Assembly: GCF_004299445.1 (NCBI RefSeq)
Contig: NZ_SCTC01000003.1
Span: 1 to 64,000, forward strand
Direction: 5' to 3'
DNA length: 64,000 nt
Source of the DNA: Phenylobacterium sp.
Lineage (GTDB): Bacteria > Pseudomonadota > Alphaproteobacteria > Caulobacterales > Caulobacteraceae
This document shows positions 32,592-42,094 of this stretch, piece by piece. The notes under the pieces are model-generated. The model did not search any database, was not told the DNA's origin, and was given only the letters and a program-made list of their open reading frames with translations. The position numbers and the translations under genes are program-made. Position 1 is the stretch's first letter; every line of letters starts with the position of its first letter.

Positions 32592-32617
32592 TTTCCCTCC
32601 CCATTAAGGGAGGGAAA
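32592..32617. repeat. Palindromic repeat, family B
   Basis: TTTCCCTCCC and GGGAGGGAAA are perfect inverted arms around CATTAA. It sits between convergent genes and overlaps the end of the histidine phosphatase gene, supplying its last codons and stop. Probable bidirectional terminator. Related copies at 48032-48056 and 51394-51537. Confidence 0.85.
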
Positions 32618-33158
32618 TCCGCTCCACCAGCCCGCCCTGCGCGTCCAGTACGAAGGCGTCGGGCGTATGCAGGTTGCGCCAGAGGTCGTGGGCGTCGAGG
32701 CCCAGCAGCTTGGCGACATAGAGGCTCATCACCGTGCCGTGGGTCACCGCCACCAGCGGCCGGCCCTTGTGCTGGGCCAGCGCCCGGGCCAGCCGCTCGC
32801 CGGCCTCGTCCGCCGTCTCGATGCCGCCCACCGCCTCCCCGGGCGAGGCGAAGATGCTGGCGATCCTCTCGCGGAACGCCGCCTCCGTCCCGAACGACAG
32901 GTGCTGGCGCTTGTGCTCGTGCAGGCCGGGATCGATGTCGATCGTCAGGCCGAGGCGGCCGGCGATGATCTCGGCGGTCTCGCGGGCCTTTGGCTCGGGG
33001 CTGGTGGCGACAGCCACCGGCCGGTAGCCCGCGATCTTCCCGGCCAACGCTTCGACGGCGGCGCGCCCCTCGGGGCACAGCGGCCAGGTGGTGGGCGGCG
33101 TGTCCGGGTCGATCGCCGGGCGGCCGTGCCGCACCAGGATGAGGGACGCGCCCGTCAC
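32604..33158 (-). CDS. Histidine phosphatase family protein
   Basis: 184 residues of the phosphoglycerate-mutase-like superfamily. Catalytic RHG is in ILVRHGRPA (about 7-15), a second Arg in ATSPEPKARETA and the second catalytic His in AVTHGTVMSLYV. Starts with GTG one base after the murB stop, so it is translated with murB. Its last residues (ISLP) and stop are encoded by the family B palindrome. Substrate unknown; a phosphatase role in cell-wall metabolism is possible but unsupported. Confidence 0.88.
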   Translation of the reverse strand: MTGASLILVRHGRPAIDPDTPPTTWPLCPEGRAAVEALAGKIAGYRPVAVATSPEPKARETAEIIAGRLGLTIDIDPGLHEHKRQHLSFGTEAAFRERIASIFASPGEAVGGIETADEAGERLARALAQHKGRPLVAVTHGTVMSLYVAKLLGLDAHDLWRNLHTPDAFVLDAQGGLVERISLP

Positions 33159-33159
33159 C

Positions 33160-34059
33160 TTACGCCGTCCCGATCCGCTTGATCTCCCAGTGGAGATCGA
33201 TGCCGGTCTTGGCCTTCACGTCGGCGCGCACGGCCTCGCCCAGCCCCTCCAGATCGGCGGCGGTCGCCGTCCCGGTGTTGATCATGAAGTTGGAGTGCAG
33301 CTCCGAGAACATGGCCCCACCGTACAGCTTTCCGCGCCAGCCCGCCTCATCGACGAGCTTCCACGAGGAATGCCCCGGCGGGTTCTTGAACGTGGAGCCC
33401 CCGGTCTTCTCGCGGATCGGCTGGGTGGTCTCGCGCCGCGCGGTGATCTCGTCGATCCGCGCCTGGACCGCCGCAGGGTCGTCAGGCCGGCCTTCGTAGG
33501 TCGCCTCGACCCAGGTGATGTCGGCCGGCGCCTGCGAGTGCCGGTAGGTGTAGCCGAAGTCGGCCAACTGCAGCTCCCGCCGGGTCCCGGAGCGATCGTA
33601 GCCCCACGCCGACTGAAGCACGTCCTTGGTTTCGGATCCGTAGCAACCGGCGTTCATGGTCAGCGCGCCGCCGATCGTGCCGGGGATGCCGGCGTAGAAC
33701 TCCAGCCCCGCGATCCCCGCCTTGGCCGCCGCCCGCGCCACCGCCGCGTCCAGCGCCGCCGATCCCGCCGTGATCCGCGTCCCCTCGGCCGAGACGCCGG
33801 CGAACGAACGCCCCGCCAGCCGGATCACCACGCCCGGCACGCCGCCATCGCGGATGATCACGTTCGAGCCCACGCCTAGGACCGTCACCGGCACGTCGGC
33901 TGGCAGCGCCTTCAGGAAATCCCGCAGATCCTCATGGTCGGCCGGCAGGAACAGCACCTCGGCCGCCCCGCCCACCCGGAACCAGGTGAACGGCCCCAGC
34001 GGTTCGTCCCGCAGCAGCTTGCCGCGGACGGTCGGCAGGGCGTCGCGCCAGTCGCTCAT
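33160..34059 (-). CDS. murB: UDP-N-acetylenolpyruvoylglucosamine reductase MurB
   Basis: FAD-dependent reduction giving UDP-N-acetylmuramic acid. 299 residues of the type IIa-like short form: [13 protein letters not shown] (FAD), [36 protein letters not shown], and GSTFKNPPG, with the catalytic Ser in that segment and the Glu in the C-terminal [11 protein letters not shown]. The start overlaps the stop of the DUF3144 gene by four bases. Confidence 0.97.
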   Translation of the reverse strand: MSDWRDALPTVRGKLLRDEPLGPFTWFRVGGAAEVLFLPADHEDLRDFLKALPADVPVTVLGVGSNVIIRDGGVPGVVIRLAGRSFAGVSAEGTRITAGSAALDAAVARAAAKAGIAGLEFYAGIPGTIGGALTMNAGCYGSETKDVLQSAWGYDRSGTRRELQLADFGYTYRHSQAPADITWVEATYEGRPDDPAAVQARIDEITARRETTQPIREKTGGSTFKNPPGHSSWKLVDEAGWRGKLYGGAMFSELHSNFMINTGTATAADLEGLGEAVRADVKAKTGIDLHWEIKRIGTA

Positions 34060-34340
34060 TTGGCGCCCATGAAGCTGTCGAAGTTGTCCGCGTACTCATC
34101 GAGATGGTGCTCGAGCATCGCGCGATACTGGTCGCAAAAGTAGGAGACCAGATCCTCGCGCGCCTCCTGCATCTGGTCGCCGCTCTCGAAGCCCTTGGCG
34201 CTCAGCCAAGCATTGAAGCGGGCTGCGGCGAACATCATCGACGCGCTGACTTTGCCAGGATCAATCTTGTTCGCCTGCTCGTTGGACAGATGGATGTGAG
34301 CATCCGCCCGATCATAGAATTCCGGGTCGAGCTCGCTCAC
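34056..34340 (-). CDS. DUF3144 family protein
   Basis: 94 residues, acidic and all-helical by appearance. [36 protein letters not shown] and [27 protein letters not shown] match the DUF3144 pattern; no function is known for the family. It overlaps both the murC stop and the murB start by four bases, so it is translated within the mur operon, and a link to cell-wall synthesis is inferred only from position. Confidence 0.8.
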   Translation of the reverse strand: MSELDPEFYDRADAHIHLSNEQANKIDPGKVSASMMFAAARFNAWLSAKGFESGDQMQEAREDLVSYFCDQYRAMLEHHLDEYADNFDSFMGAK

Positions 34341-35749
34341 TTCGCCAGCGCTTCCAGTTCGCCGGGCAGCGCGTAGGCCCAGCTGGTGATGTCGCCGGCG
34401 CCCAGCAGCACCACGAGGTCGCCCGGCGCGGTCTCTTCCTTGACCAGCGCGGCCAGCTCGGCGGGACTGCCCAGCGGCAGCACGCGGCGGTGGCCGTAGC
34501 GGCGAAGGCCTGCCACCAGCCCGTCCTTGCTGGCCCCCTCGATCGGCTGTTCGCCGGCCGCGTAGACATCGGCCACGATCACCGTGTCGGCGTCGGCGAA
34601 GCAGGCGCAGAAGTCGTCGAACAGATCGCGCAGGCGGCTGTAGCGGTGCGGCTGCACCACGGCGATCACCTTGCCCTGGCTGACCGCGCGCGCGGCCTTC
34701 AGCACCGAGGAAATCTCCACCGGGTGGTGGCCATAGTCGTCGACCACCCGCACGCCGTTCGCCACGCCGGTGGTCGTGAAGCGCCGCCGCACGCCGCCGA
34801 AGTCGGCCAGCCCTTTGCGGATCGCCGCCTCGCCCAGGCCCAGCTCGCGCGCCACCGCCACGGCGGCCAGCGAGTTCAACACGTTGTGGTGCCCGGCCAT
34901 CGGCAGGTGCAGGTCCGCATACCGGATCGGCTCGCCGACCAGGGGCCGGATCACCGCGTCATAGCGGGCGCCGTCGGGGCCCATGGTGATGTTCTCGGCC
35001 CGCACCTCGGCCTGCGGATTGACGCCGTAGGTGACGAGGCGCCGGTTCTCGACCCGAGCCGCCATCGCCTGGACCTCGGCGTGGTCGGTGCAGACGGCGG
35101 CGAAGCCGTAGAACGGGATGTTCTCCACGAAGTCGCGGAAGGCCTTCTTGACCGCTTCGAAATCGCCGTAGTGGTCCAGGTGCTCGGGGTCGATGTTGGT
35201 GACCACGGCGGCCGTCGACTTCAGCTTCAGGAACGTGCCGTCGCTCTCGTCAGCCTCGACCACGATCCATTCGCCGGTCCCCACCTTGGCGTTGGTGCCA
35301 TAGGTGTTGATGATCCCGCCGTTCACCACCGTCGGATCCAGTCCGCCGGCGTCCAGCAGCGAGGCGATCATCGACGTGGTGGTGGTCTTGCCGTGGGTGC
35401 CGCCCACAGCCACCGAGAACTGCAGCCGCATCAGCTCGGCCAGCATCTCGGCGCGCCGAACGAGGGGCAGCCGCTTCTCGCGCGCGGCCACCATCTCGGG
35501 ATTGTCGGCCTTCACCGCGGTCGAATAGACGACCGCATAGGCGCCCTCGACGTTCGCCGGGTCCTGGCCGATGAAGATCTTCGCGCCCAGCTTCTCCAGC
35601 CGCTCGGTGTTGGCGCTGGCCTTGGCGTCCGAGCCCTGCACCGTATAGCCGGTGCGCATCATGATCTCGGCGATGCCGCTCATGCCGATGCCCCCGATGC
35701 CGATGAAGTGCACGGGACCGATTTCGAAGGGGACGGGGCGTCGGGTCAT
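34337..35749 (-). CDS. murC: UDP-N-acetylmuramate--L-alanine ligase MurC
   Basis: Adds L-Ala to UDP-MurNAc using ATP. 470 residues with an N-terminal Rossmann domain ([18 protein letters not shown]), the P-loop [35 protein letters not shown] and, in the C-terminal domain, FQPHRY-type [17 protein letters not shown]. Normal length. 57 bases after murG. Confidence 0.98.
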   Translation of the reverse strand: MTRRPVPFEIGPVHFIGIGGIGMSGIAEIMMRTGYTVQGSDAKASANTERLEKLGAKIFIGQDPANVEGAYAVVYSTAVKADNPEMVAAREKRLPLVRRAEMLAELMRLQFSVAVGGTHGKTTTTSMIASLLDAGGLDPTVVNGGIINTYGTNAKVGTGEWIVVEADESDGTFLKLKSTAAVVTNIDPEHLDHYGDFEAVKKAFRDFVENIPFYGFAAVCTDHAEVQAMAARVENRRLVTYGVNPQAEVRAENITMGPDGARYDAVIRPLVGEPIRYADLHLPMAGHHNVLNSLAAVAVARELGLGEAAIRKGLADFGGVRRRFTTTGVANGVRVVDDYGHHPVEISSVLKAARAVSQGKVIAVVQPHRYSRLRDLFDDFCACFADADTVIVADVYAAGEQPIEGASKDGLVAGLRRYGHRRVLPLGSPAELAALVKEETAPGDLVVLLGAGDITSWAYALPGELEALAK

Positions 35750-35806
35750 GTCGCAGTCCTAGGACGCTTCCCGGCGATGGGAAAGTAGCCCTCCTGTCTG
35801 AACGTC

Positions 35807-36901
35807 CTACTGAGACGCCGTCTTCTCCACCACGTCGGCCAGCCGCTCCGCCGCATCGGGGATCGCCACAGAGCGGGACGCCGCCGCCATGCGGGCCAGG
35901 CGATCGGGATTGCTGAGCAGGACGGTCAGCGCCTTGGCCAGGCTCTCGACGGTGAGCTGGCTCTCGCGGGCGATCTCGGCGCCGCCGACGTCGGCCAGCA
36001 GCTTGGCGTTCTGGCCCTGGTCGTCGTCGATGGCGATGGCCAGCGGGACCAGGATCGCCGGCTTGCCCGCGACCGCGAACTCGCAGACCGACCCAGAGCC
36101 CGAGCGGCCGATCACCAGGTGGGCATCGCGCAGCCGGCTGGCCATGTCGCGGAAGAAGGGCGCGATCTCGGCGTCGACCAGGGCGTCCTGATAGGCGCGG
36201 CGCGCAGTGTTCATGCTCTCGGCGCGGGTCTGCTGCTGGACGGTCAGACGCCGGCGCAGGTCTTCAGGCAGGGCTTTCACGGCCTCGGGCACCAGTTCGG
36301 ACAGCAGGCGCGCGCCCTGGCTGCCGCCGGTTACCAGCAGGCGCAGCGGGCCGTTCGGTTCCGGCGGGATGTAGGCGACCTCGGCCAGCGCCCGGATTGG
36401 GGGGCGCACCGGGTTGCCCACCACGATGGCGCGGGCGGCCACCTTCGGCGGGGCCTTCTGCAGGGTGGGAAAGGCGCAGGCCACGGTCTTCACATGGCTG
36501 GCCAGCATCCGGTTGGCCCGGCCCATCACCGCGTTCTGCTCGTGGATCACGGTCGGCAGGCCGCCCAGCACCGCAGCCACCAGCGACGGCGCCGACGGAT
36601 AGCCGCCGAAGCCCACCACCACCTTGGGCGCGATGTCGCGGAACGCGGCGCGCGCCTGCAGGACGCCGCGGGTGATCGCGAAGCCCGCGCGCATCATGCC
36701 GATCGGGTCGCCGCGTCTGAAGGTGGCGGCCGACAGGCCGATGCGCCGCTCGGCCGGGAAGTCCTGCGCCAGCCCCGCCACGCGCTCGTCCGACGCCAGC
36801 ACCACGCCCCAGCCGCGCGCGATCAGCGCCTCGGCCAGCGCCTGAGCCGGAAACAGATGGCCGCCGGTGCCCCCGGCGGCGACGACCGCAATCCTACGCA
36901 T
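35807..36901 (-). CDS. murG: UDP-GlcNAc transferase MurG (lipid II synthesis)
   Basis: Adds GlcNAc to lipid I to make lipid II on the cytoplasmic face of the inner membrane. 364 residues, GT28 family: VVAAGGTGGHLFPAQALAEAL, VVGFGGYPSAPSLVAA, TVIHEQNAVMGRANR, LLVTGGSQGARLLSELVPEA and the acceptor/UDP-GlcNAc site HLVIGRSGSGSVCEFAVAGKPAILVPLA. Starts 27 bases after ftsW. Confidence 0.97.
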   Translation of the reverse strand: MRRIAVVAAGGTGGHLFPAQALAEALIARGWGVVLASDERVAGLAQDFPAERRIGLSAATFRRGDPIGMMRAGFAITRGVLQARAAFRDIAPKVVVGFGGYPSAPSLVAAVLGGLPTVIHEQNAVMGRANRMLASHVKTVACAFPTLQKAPPKVAARAIVVGNPVRPPIRALAEVAYIPPEPNGPLRLLVTGGSQGARLLSELVPEAVKALPEDLRRRLTVQQQTRAESMNTARRAYQDALVDAEIAPFFRDMASRLRDAHLVIGRSGSGSVCEFAVAGKPAILVPLAIAIDDDQGQNAKLLADVGGAEIARESQLTVESLAKALTVLLSNPDRLARMAAASRSVAIPDAAERLADVVEKTASQ

Positions 36902-36928
36902 GGCGGCCCCTATACACGGCGGCGCCGC

Positions 36929-38116
36929 TCAACTGTACGCTCCGGCCTTGGCGAGGCCTTCGTTCGGCGCGTAGGCGCCGGGGCGGCGACGGGTGAGCGC
37001 CAGGGCCAGGCCCATGGTCAGCCCCATGGCCAGCATCGACGAGCCGCCATAGCTGATGAACGGCAGCGTCATGCCCTTTGTCGGCATCATGTTGAGGTTG
37101 ACGGCCACGTTGATGATCGCCTGCTGGCCCACCAGCACGAACAGCCCCGCCGCGGCGATCTGTTCGAAGGGATCGGACAGCTTCATCGCCCGCATCAGGC
37201 CGCGGACCACCACGAAGGCGAACAGCGAAACCAGCAGCAGCTGGAACACCAGCCCGAATTCCTCGGCCCCCACCGAATAGGCGAAGTCGGTGTGCAGGTC
37301 GGGCACCTTGCGCTTCATCACGCCCTCGCCAGGACCCCGGCCGAACACGCCCCCGGCCGCCTGGGCGATGGCCGCGGCGTCGACCTGATGGGTGTCGGCC
37401 TTCTCCGGCGAGAAGAAGCGGTCCACGCGGCTCTGCACATGCGGGAACAGGAAGTAGGTCGAACTGAGCCCCGCGACGGCCGTAGCGCCCAGCAGCATCA
37501 CCCAGCTCATCGGCACGCCGGCCATCCAGAAGGCGGCGCCGAACGCCACCGTGATCAGCACAGTCTGGCCCACGTCGGGCTGGATCAGCAGCAGGGCCAC
37601 CGAGACCGCGAACAGGCCGAACGCTATGGAGACCCCGGGCACCCCCTGCCCCTTCTGGCCCTCGGCGAACATCCAGGCGACCAGGATCACCAGGGCCGGC
37701 TTCATGTACTCCGACGGCTGGAAGGTGAAGCCGCCGAACTCGATCCAGCGGGTCGCCCCCTTGGCGTTGTGGCCGATGAACGGCAGGGCGATCATCACCG
37801 CGATGGCCGCCAGCCAGATGACGAAGGCGGCCCGCCTGACCCCCTTCACGTCCAGCATCGAGATGCTGACCAGCACCGCCATCGCCGCGACCGCGAACAC
37901 GCACTGGCGCACCGCGAAATGGAAGGGATCGCCGATGTTCATCCGCGCCGCGGCCGCCGGACTGGCGGCGAAGGCGATGACCACGCCGATGGCGATCAGG
38001 ATCGTGACGACGCCCAGCATCCAGCGGTCGACCGTCCACCACCAGACGCCCAGCGGCGTGCGGTCGGAGCGGGCGAAGGCGTGGGCGTTGGAGTGCGGGT
38101 TCGGAACGGTGGTCAT
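36929..38116 (-). CDS. ftsW: Lipid II polymerase FtsW
   Basis: SEDS-family peptidoglycan glycosyltransferase of the divisome, partner of FtsI. 395 residues with about ten membrane segments. SEDS motifs: GATRWIEFGGFTFQPSEYMKPALVI, LLIQPDVGQTVLI and the C-terminal NVAVNLNMMPTKGMTLPFISYGGSSM. The start at 38116 has AGGAG seven bases upstream. 37 bases after murD. Confidence 0.96.
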   Translation of the reverse strand: MTTVPNPHSNAHAFARSDRTPLGVWWWTVDRWMLGVVTILIAIGVVIAFAASPAAAARMNIGDPFHFAVRQCVFAVAAMAVLVSISMLDVKGVRRAAFVIWLAAIAVMIALPFIGHNAKGATRWIEFGGFTFQPSEYMKPALVILVAWMFAEGQKGQGVPGVSIAFGLFAVSVALLLIQPDVGQTVLITVAFGAAFWMAGVPMSWVMLLGATAVAGLSSTYFLFPHVQSRVDRFFSPEKADTHQVDAAAIAQAAGGVFGRGPGEGVMKRKVPDLHTDFAYSVGAEEFGLVFQLLLVSLFAFVVVRGLMRAMKLSDPFEQIAAAGLFVLVGQQAIINVAVNLNMMPTKGMTLPFISYGGSSMLAMGLTMGLALALTRRRPGAYAPNEGLAKAGAYS

Positions 38117-38153
38117 GGCGCGCTCCTGTCGAGGCGTCGGCCGTGCGGGATCA

Positions 38154-39557
38154 TCAGGACACCCCTTCCCGCGCCAGAGCGTGGACGGCAGCGCGGAAGG
38201 CCTCGCCCCGCTGCTCGAAGTCGGCGAACTGGTCGAACGAGGCGCAGGCCGGCGACAGCAGGACGATCGCATCCTGGCCGCTGGCGGCGGCGTCCTTGAA
38301 GGCTGCGGCGGCCGCGGCGGGGATCGTCCCGCAGGCCACGGCGTCGGCCTTGCCTTGCAGGGTCTCGGCGAAGGCCTCGGTCGCCTCGCCCACGAGGTAG
38401 GCCCGGATCACCCGCGGAAACAGGTCGGCGAGATCCGCGATGCCGTCGGTCTTGGCGCGACCGCCGGCGATCCAGTAGACTTTGGGATAGCTCGACAGCG
38501 CCTGGCGCGCGGCGTCGGCGTTGGTGGCCTTGCTGTCGTTGATGAAGCGCACCTTGCCGATCACGCCCACCGTCTCCATCCGGTGCGCGAGGCCCGGGAA
38601 GGTCATCAGCGCGCGCGCCGCCTGTTCGGACGAGACGCCCAGGCCGCGGGCCGCCGCATAGGCCGCCGCCGCATTCTGCCAGTTGTGCCGGCCGGGCAGC
38701 GAGCGGGCTCGCTTCAGGTCGGCGGCCTCCACGGCGCGCTCGCCCGAGGCGTCGTAGAGGAGGCCGTCCAGCGCATAGACGCCCCGGCTCATCGCCTTGC
38801 TGGCCGAGATCGGCACGATGGTGCGGCGGTTGGCGGCCGTGATCTCGGTGCAGATCCGCTGGCCCCACGCGTCGTCGACCCCGATCACCGCGGTGTCGCC
38901 CTTGCCCTGGTTCCGCAGGATCCTGCGCTTTGCCGCGACATAGTTCTCCATGTCGCCGTGCCGTTCCAGATGATCGGGCGAGATGTTGAGGATGATGCTG
39001 ACGTCGGCCTTGAGGCTCGAGGTCAGGTCCAGCTGGTAGGACGACAGTTCCAGCACGTAGACCGCGCCGCCGTGCATGTCGTCCAGCGCCAGCACGCCGG
39101 TGCCGATGTTGCCGCCCACGCGCACGTCGCGGCCCGCCTCGGCGAAGATGTGGCCGATCAGCGCCGTGGTCGTGGACTTCCCGTTCGTGCCCGTGATCGC
39201 CACCACCTTCGGCCGCTTGTGCTCGGGCGCGGCGTTCACGGTGCGGGCGAAGAGCTCGACGTCGCCCAGGATCTCGACGCCCTCGGCCTTGGCCTTGTCG
39301 ACCGTCCAGTGTGGCTTGGGATGTGTCAGCGGCACGCCCGGCGACAGCATCAGGGCGGCGAACGGCGACCAGTCGGCGACCGTCAGGTCCGTGAGGGTGA
39401 AGCCCTCGGCCTCGGCGGCCTCGCGGGTCTTGGAGTTGTCATCCCAGAGCGCCACCTTGGCGCCGCCGGCCACCAGGGCGCGCGCCGCCGCCAGGCCCGT
39501 GCGGGCCAGGCCGAACACGGCGACCGTCTTCCCTTCGAAGCCACGGACCGGGATCAT
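38154..39557 (-). CDS. murD: UDP-N-acetylmuramoylalanine--D-glutamate ligase MurD
   Basis: Adds D-Glu to UDP-MurNAc-L-Ala. 467 residues: VAVFGLARTGLAAARAL (N-terminal Rossmann), P-loop VAITGTNGKSTTTALIGH, ELSSYQLDLT, LNISPDHLERHG, and RFINDSKATNADAARQAL in the C-terminal domain. Follows mraY with an 18-base gap. Confidence 0.97.
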   Translation of the reverse strand: MIPVRGFEGKTVAVFGLARTGLAAARALVAGGAKVALWDDNSKTREAAEAEGFTLTDLTVADWSPFAALMLSPGVPLTHPKPHWTVDKAKAEGVEILGDVELFARTVNAAPEHKRPKVVAITGTNGKSTTTALIGHIFAEAGRDVRVGGNIGTGVLALDDMHGGAVYVLELSSYQLDLTSSLKADVSIILNISPDHLERHGDMENYVAAKRRILRNQGKGDTAVIGVDDAWGQRICTEITAANRRTIVPISASKAMSRGVYALDGLLYDASGERAVEAADLKRARSLPGRHNWQNAAAAYAAARGLGVSSEQAARALMTFPGLAHRMETVGVIGKVRFINDSKATNADAARQALSSYPKVYWIAGGRAKTDGIADLADLFPRVIRAYLVGEATEAFAETLQGKADAVACGTIPAAAAAAFKDAAASGQDAIVLLSPACASFDQFADFEQRGEAFRAAVHALAREGVS

Positions 39558-39575
39558 GACGGCGGGACGGCCTCC

Positions 39576-40685
39576 CTAGCGCAGCTTGAGGGTGGCGAGG
39601 CCCAGCAGGGCCAGCATGATCGAGACGATCCAGAAGCGGATGACCACGGTCGACTCCGACCAGCCCAGCTTCTCGAAGTGGTGGTGGATCGGCGCCATCA
39701 GGAAGATCCGCCGGCCGGTCCGCTTGAACCACGCCACCTGGATCACAACGCTGAGCAGCTCGGCCACGAACAGGCCGCCGATGATGGCCAGCACGATCTC
39801 GTGGCGGGTCGCCACCGCGATCGTCCCGACCGCGCCGCCCAGGGCCAGCGAGCCCGTGTCGCCCATGAAGATCTTGGCCGGCGGCGCGTTGTACCAGAGG
39901 AAGCCCAGACCGGCGCCCAGCAGCGCCCCGCAGAACACCGCCAGCTCGCCCACGCCCGGAACGAAGTGGAGCTGCAGGTAGGTGGAGAAGACGTAGTTGC
40001 CGACCAGGTAGGCGATCAGGCCGTAGGCCGCCGCGGCGATCATCACCGGCACGGTCGCCAGCCCGTCCAGGCCGTCAGTGAAGTTCACGGCGTTGGCCGC
40101 GCCCACGATCACAAAGGCGCCGAACAGCAGGTAGCCCCACGACAGGTCGACGAAGTACTGCTTGAAGATCGGGAACGTGACCGAGGTCAGCAGTTCGGGG
40201 CTCTCGGGCGGCTTGGCGGCGAACAGGATGATCAGGGCGATCGCGGCCATGGCGATCGCGGCTTCCAGCACCAGCCGCACCCGGCCGGAAATCCCGGCCG
40301 TCGATTGCTTCGTGACCTTGGCGTAGTCGTCCATGAATCCGAGGATCCCGTAGCCCGCGGTCACCAGCAGGACGGCCCAGACGTAGACGTTGGTGAGGTC
40401 GGCCCAGAGCAGGACGCCCGAGAACAGGCCGGCCAGGATCATCACGCCGCCCATGGTGGGCGTGCCCGACTTTTCCAGCACATGCCGCTCGATGCCGTCG
40501 GTGCGGATCGGCTGGCCCTTGCCCTGTTTGGCCTTCATCCAGCGGATGAACCGCGAGCCCAGCGCCACGACGACGAACTGCGCCGTCACGATGGCGAGGC
40601 CGGTGCGCGTGGTCTGGTACTTGAGCAGGTTCAGGACCGGCACGTACTCCGTCGACGCGAACGTCAGATAGAGCCAGTAGAACAT
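39576..40685 (-). CDS. mraY: Phospho-MurNAc-pentapeptide translocase MraY
   Basis: Transfers phospho-MurNAc-pentapeptide to undecaprenyl phosphate to give lipid I in the inner membrane. 369 residues with about ten membrane segments. Signature motifs: [20 protein letters not shown] (catalytic Asp pair), [25 protein letters not shown] and [13 protein letters not shown]. The start shares its first base with the murF stop (TGATG). Confidence 0.98.
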   Translation of the reverse strand: MFYWLYLTFASTEYVPVLNLLKYQTTRTGLAIVTAQFVVVALGSRFIRWMKAKQGKGQPIRTDGIERHVLEKSGTPTMGGVMILAGLFSGVLLWADLTNVYVWAVLLVTAGYGILGFMDDYAKVTKQSTAGISGRVRLVLEAAIAMAAIALIILFAAKPPESPELLTSVTFPIFKQYFVDLSWGYLLFGAFVIVGAANAVNFTDGLDGLATVPVMIAAAAYGLIAYLVGNYVFSTYLQLHFVPGVGELAVFCGALLGAGLGFLWYNAPPAKIFMGDTGSLALGGAVGTIAVATRHEIVLAIIGGLFVAELLSVVIQVAWFKRTGRRIFLMAPIHHHFEKLGWSESTVVIRFWIVSIMLALLGLATLKLR

Positions 40686-42094
40686 CAGCCGATCTCCCCG
40701 GAGCCCGAACCGGTCGCGCCGAGCGCGAGAAGAGCCTGGGCGATCTGCCCGGCCTTCGATCCGTTGGACCCCTTCACCATCACCACGTCGCCGGCCTCTA
40801 CGGCCTGTGCGAGCTGCGGCGCGAGGCCAGCAGCCGTTTCGGCGTACCCGCCGCGACGAGTCGGAGGAAGGGCGTCCCAGAGTGATTTCATCAGAGGGCC
40901 GGCGCAGAAGACGAGGTCGATTGACGCAGCCTCCAGCGGACCGGCCAGACCGGCGTGGAACGCCTGGGCCTCGGGGCCCAGTTCCAGCATGTCGGTGAGC
41001 GCGACGATGCGGCGGCCCGAGGTGGCCCGCGCGCCCAGGGTCTTGATCGCCGAGGCCATCGAGACCGGGTTGGCGTTGTAGCTCTCGTCGATCAGCGTGA
41101 AGGCGCCGCCGGCGTGCGCGACCGTGCTCTCGGCCCCTCGGCCGGCCAGCGGCTCGAAGCTCTCCAGCGCCGCCAGGCCAGGCTCCAGGCTGACGTCCAG
41201 GGCTTCCAGCATCAGCAGCACGGCCATGCTGTTCAGGCCCCAGTGGAAGCCGGTCTGCAGGATCGGGAAGTCCAGCGCCCGGCCATGCAGTCGCGCCTGG
41301 ATCACGGCGCGACCGCCGGACACCTGGAAGTCGATCAGGCGGGCGTCACAGCCCTCGCCGGTCCCGAACGTCCTGATGACGGCGCCCGCTTTCAGCGCCT
41401 CGGCCTTCAGAAAATCGAACCAGTGATTGTCGGCGTTCAGCAGCGCAACGCCGCCGGGCTCGAGGCCTTCGAGAATCTCGGCCTTGGCGCGCGCGACGCC
41501 GGCCTCGCCGTCGGCGAAGTTCTCGGTGTGCACCGGGCCGACCGTCGTGATCAGCGCCACATGCGGACGCACGAAGCGGGTCAAGGGGCGGATCTCGTCG
41601 GCATGGTTCATGCCGATCTCGAAGACGGCGCGCTCGGTGTCGCGCGGCATGCGCGCCAGGGTCAGCGGCACGCCGATGTGATTATTGTAGCTCTTCACCG
41701 ACGAGTGCGCGCGCCCGGCGCGCATCAGCCCGGCCATGATCGCCTGGGTCACCGAGGTCTTGCCGACCGATCCGGTCACCGCGCCGCGCTTCGCCTGCCG
41801 GGCCCGCTCGCGCGCGGCGACGCCCAGCTTCTCCAGCGCCGCCAGCGTGTCCCCGGCGACTTTCACCGAAGGCCCGTCCACATCCTGGTTCACCAGCGCG
41901 CCCGCGGCCCCGCTCGCCAGCGCCTGGGCCACGAACTCATGGCCATCGCGCACGCCGGCCAGGGCCACGAACAGGTCGCCGGGCTCTATCGAGCGGCTGT
42001 CGATGGACACGCCGGTGGCGGCAAACCCGCCGCCGCTCGCAGTCCCGCCCGTCGCCCTCGCGATGTCATCCGAGGTCCAGAGCGGGTCAGCCAT
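40685..42094 (-). CDS. murF: UDP-MurNAc-tripeptide--D-Ala-D-Ala ligase MurF
   Basis: Adds D-Ala-D-Ala to complete the UDP-MurNAc-pentapeptide. 469 residues: [14 protein letters not shown] near the N-terminus, P-loop [38 protein letters not shown] and [15 protein letters not shown]. Overlaps murE by eight bases. Confidence 0.97.
   Translation of the reverse strand: MADPLWTSDDIARATGGTASGGGFAATGVSIDSRSIEPGDLFVALAGVRDGHEFVAQALASGAAGALVNQDVDGPSVKVAGDTLAALEKLGVAARERARQAKRGAVTGSVGKTSVTQAIMAGLMRAGRAHSSVKSYNNHIGVPLTLARMPRDTERAVFEIGMNHADEIRPLTRFVRPHVALITTVGPVHTENFADGEAGVARAKAEILEGLEPGGVALLNADNHWFDFLKAEALKAGAVIRTFGTGEGCDARLIDFQVSGGRAVIQARLHGRALDFPILQTGFHWGLNSMAVLLMLEALDVSLEPGLAALESFEPLAGRGAESTVAHAGGAFTLIDESYNANPVSMASAIKTLGARATSGRRIVALTDMLELGPEAQAFHAGLAGPLEAASIDLVFCAGPLMKSLWDALPPTRRGGYAETAAGLAPQLAQAVEAGDVVMVKGSNGSKAGQIAQALLALGATGSGSGEIG

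Noticed and set aside
36119..41081. Very long plus-strand reading frames (over 700 and 1100 codons) across murG, ftsW, murD and mraY
   Set aside because: They are antisense to well-identified genes, have no recognisable domains, and are His/Gln/Gly/Arg-rich as expected for the GC-rich complement.
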